A stretch of DNA of 7,995 nucleotides from Candidatus Aminicenantota bacterium (GTDB taxonomy: Bacteria; Acidobacteriota; Aminicenantia; UBA2199). The DNA lies in the NCBI GenBank assembly GCA_030620255.1, contig JAUXFB010000046.1:1-7995 (forward strand), given 5' to 3'. Under the pieces are notes generated by a model. That model did not search any database and was not told the DNA's origin. It saw only the letters and a list, made by a program, of their open reading frames with translations. How positions within the stretch are numbered: the first letter of the stretch is position 1; the number at the start of each line of letters is the position of its first letter. Positions 6,054 to 7,995 of the stretch are shown piece after piece. The translations under genes were made by a program, and so were the position numbers.

Positions 6054-7910
6054 ATGCTTAAACCATTAAATAAACATTCAAAATACATCTATATACTCAT
6101 TTTTTTATTCATATGTTTTTTATTATATTTTCTATTTTTTAAAGAAAATAATAAAAAAAATGAATTAAAAAGAATAGATCTTGACCAAAAAAATCATTAC
6201 AACAAATTTTCATTTTCCTCTAAATCTTTTTCTTTAAGAAAAGATGATTCTTTTTTGTATCTTATAAAAAACAATCACGCTACTACAATAAAGGGATTTT
6301 TAGTAAAAAAAAACAACATAAAAAAGAGAATAAATTCAATAAAAATAACTCCTAATCTTAGAGGGAAATATTATATGAATTTTTATTCATTTTTCTCAAA
6401 CCCAAAAGAAAATCTATTCAGTTTTTATGTAGAGCAAATAAGAAATAATAAAATCATAAGAATAAGAAAATTTGATAACATAAATTCATTTAAAAAGCAT
6501 CAACTCTCATGGTCATTAAAGAAAAAAGACATAATTAAGTTTAATATTAAAGGAATGGCTATAGGTTTTATAAGCAACCCTATTTTTTATCCTATTATGG
6601 AAAAGACGACAAAACATTTTGTCTTTATAATAGTAGCTGACACTTTAGCAATAGATCATATAGGGATATATAATAATAAAAAAAAATGTACTCCAAACAT
6701 AGATGAATTTGCAAAAGATTCTGTAATATTTAATCAAGCTTACACAACTGCTCCATGGACATTACCTGCGCATATGTCATTTTTTACCGGACTTTATACT
6801 TCCCATCAAGTAAACTATGGAAATGAAAAACTCAATAAGGATATTAGGATTTTATTTGAAGACCTACAAAGCAAATTCATAAATTATTGCATCAATGCTA
6901 ATGGAAATATTTCAAGCCTGTATGGTTTTGCCAGAGGGTTTGACTTTTACAATGAATCTTACAAAGATCATTCTTCCAGATTAGCTTCAAAGGAATTGTT
7001 TAAAAAAGCAAAAGAACTTGTTTTAGAAGAACGCTACAATCATGTACTGTTCTTACTACACACATACCAAATTCACACACCATATTTACCTGAAGCCAAA
7101 CTTGCAAAACAGTATTATAACAATGCTTTATATAAATTCAGTTTCAATATGATGGGATTTATAAAAAATGGAAAAGAACTCTTTAAAAAAGTCACAAAAG
7201 AAAAGAGAGAAGAAATAATAAAGATTTATGAAGCGGGAATTTATACATTTGATTTTAGATTTGGAGAATTTTTGAAATTTTTGAGGCAAAACAAAATATA
7301 CAACAAATCAACAATCATATTACTCTCAGACCATGGAGAAGAATTCAATGAACATGGAGCATGGGAACATGGGCACTCTCTTTACAATGAATTAATCAAA
7401 ATTCCATTAATAGTCAAATTTCCAGAAAATAAATATGCTGGGATGAAAAACAATAAAATTGTTTCATTTGTCGATATTTTACCAACTCTTATGGATTTGT
7501 ATAATATAAAACACAAAAAGAACAATCCGATAGATGGGATTTCACTTTTAAAAACAATAAAAAATATAGATAAAAATAAAAAAAGGTTAATTTATTCATA
7601 TTTAGCTCCTGATGCGTTAAGAAAAGGTATACCTGAAAAAATTGCAATAATTACTGATAATATAAAATATATATACAATAAACCAATGAATAACAAACAA
7701 ATAGAATTCTTTAAAACTTCTCCTCCAGAAATCAAAAATGAAATGTTTGATATATTTAAAGACCCCCATGATAAAAATAATATATTATTTAAAAACAGAA
7801 AAATTGAACAGAAGCTTTATAAATTGATAATTAAATTAAAAGTAAAAAAGGGTAAAAAAGGATACTTAAAAGAATTAGAAAAACAGATGAAATCATTAGG
7901 TTATCTTTAA
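6054..7910 (+). CDS. Membrane-anchored sulfatase-superfamily enzyme with Thr at the nucleophile position
   Basis: A 618-residue protein. An N-terminal anchor spans residues 11-29 and nothing like a cleavage site follows, so the rest probably faces the periplasm. Residues about 40-180 form a Lys/Ile/Phe-rich region I do not recognise. The alkaline-phosphatase/sulfatase fold runs from about 188 to 575: metal ligands in V-A-D-T-L-A-I-D-H (D196, D201), T-P-N-I-D at 213-217, A-P-W-T-L-P-A-H at 233-240 (nucleophile position T236), H336 and H341 (HTYQIHTPY), S-D-H-G-E-E at 425-430, and a late D-P-H-D-K-N-N at 570-576. The end S-L-G-Y-L is common in sulfatase-like proteins of this type. The sulfatase signature C/S-x-P-x-R is T-L-P-A-H here, so formylglycine cannot form; Thr nucleophiles are known in LtaS and phosphoethanolamine transferases. 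Phosphoester hydrolysis or head-group transfer is therefore likelier than desulfation (inference). ATG 6054 is preceded only by a weak GGA 8 nt away. It has its own promoter and no visible terminator. Confidence 0.85.
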   Translation: MLKPLNKHSKYIYILIFLFICFLLYFLFFKENNKKNELKRIDLDQKNHYNKFSFSSKSFSLRKDDSFLYLIKNNHATTIKGFLVKKNNIKKRINSIKITPNLRGKYYMNFYSFFSNPKENLFSFYVEQIRNNKIIRIRKFDNINSFKKHQLSWSLKKKDIIKFNIKGMAIGFISNPIFYPIMEKTTKHFVFIIVADTLAIDHIGIYNNKKKCTPNIDEFAKDSVIFNQAYTTAPWTLPAHMSFFTGLYTSHQVNYGNEKLNKDIRILFEDLQSKFINYCINANGNISSLYGFARGFDFYNESYKDHSSRLASKELFKKAKELVLEERYNHVLFLLHTYQIHTPYLPEAKLAKQYYNNALYKFSFNMMGFIKNGKELFKKVTKEKREEIIKIYEAGIYTFDFRFGEFLKFLRQNKIYNKSTIILLSDHGEEFNEHGAWEHGHSLYNELIKIPLIVKFPENKYAGMKNNKIVSFVDILPTLMDLYNIKHKKNNPIDGISLLKTIKNIDKNKKRLIYSYLAPDALRKGIPEKIAIITDNIKYIYNKPMNNKQIEFFKTSPPEIKNEMFDIFKDPHDKNNILFKNRKIEQKLYKLIIKLKVKKGKKGYLKELEKQMKSLGYL

Positions 7911-7952
7911 ACACAACATAAAAACAGACAATATAATTACTTACTGAAAGAG

Positions 7953-7981
7953 TTGACAAAATAGTAATAAACTAATATATT
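7953..7981 (+). promoter_or_regulatory. Sigma-70 promoter leading out of the window
   Basis: TTGACA (7953-7958), 17 bp, TATATT (7976-7981). It lies in the gap after the sulfatase-like gene and points right, so a plus-strand gene probably begins just beyond 7995. The rest of 7911-7995 is AT-rich, and I see neither a hairpin terminator nor an open frame of note in it. Confidence 0.6.
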
Positions 7982-7995
7982 AAATGTATAATGAA

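Noticed and set aside
6041..6061. Six-codon ATG frame overlapping the start of the sulfatase-like gene, as a possible leader peptide
   Set aside because: No ribosome site before it, only about 7 nt from the expected transcript start, and no informative codons; probably chance.

Overview
The window is AT-rich bacterial DNA (by eye about 30% G+C) that is densely coding. It holds five long protein genes and no RNA gene, mobile element or CRISPR array that I can see. The organism is probably a diderm: one protein ends in an outer-membrane-type beta-barrel with a C-terminal Phe, and several others look secreted or membrane-anchored. Promoters are classical sigma-70 type (TTGACA, 17 bp, TATAAT) and two genes carry full AGGAGG ribosome binding sites. 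The Fn3-like domain of the 2287-4143 gene (an L-x-W-x-x-N core) and the sulfatase-like C-terminus ending in S-L-G-Y-L recall proteins of Aminicenantes/Acidobacteria-type lineages. That taxonomic hint is weak and rests on memory of family style, not on a search.

Layout: (1) 1-2276, plus strand. The first gene is cut by the left window edge and fuses an SGNH-type esterase to a six-bladed TolB-like propeller. It overlaps by 4 bp (TTGA) a gene for a multi-pass membrane protein of the lysylphosphatidylglycerol-synthase-TM/UPF0104 family. (2) 2287-5901, minus strand. This is a two-gene operon read right to left. The promoter-proximal gene joins a periplasmic adaptor (HlyD/RND membrane-fusion type) through a Lys/Glu-rich linker to a C-terminal outer-membrane beta-barrel. 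Fifteen bp downstream follows a secreted beta-propeller/PKD/Fn3 protein. (3) 5902-6053 is a divergent promoter region with two back-to-back sigma-70 promoters and a tandem direct repeat overlapping one of them. (4) 6054-7910, plus strand, is a membrane-anchored sulfatase-superfamily enzyme with Thr in place of the formylglycine Cys/Ser. (5) 7911-7995 is intergenic and carries a further promoter pointing out of the window.

All five genes appear to act at the cell envelope: an extracytoplasmic esterase/propeller, a flippase-like membrane protein, an adaptor tied to the outer membrane, a secreted propeller, and an anchored hydrolase or transferase. The most unusual object is the adaptor-barrel fusion at 4159-5901, together with its co-transcribed secreted propeller partner. 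No inner-membrane pump gene lies beside it in this window.
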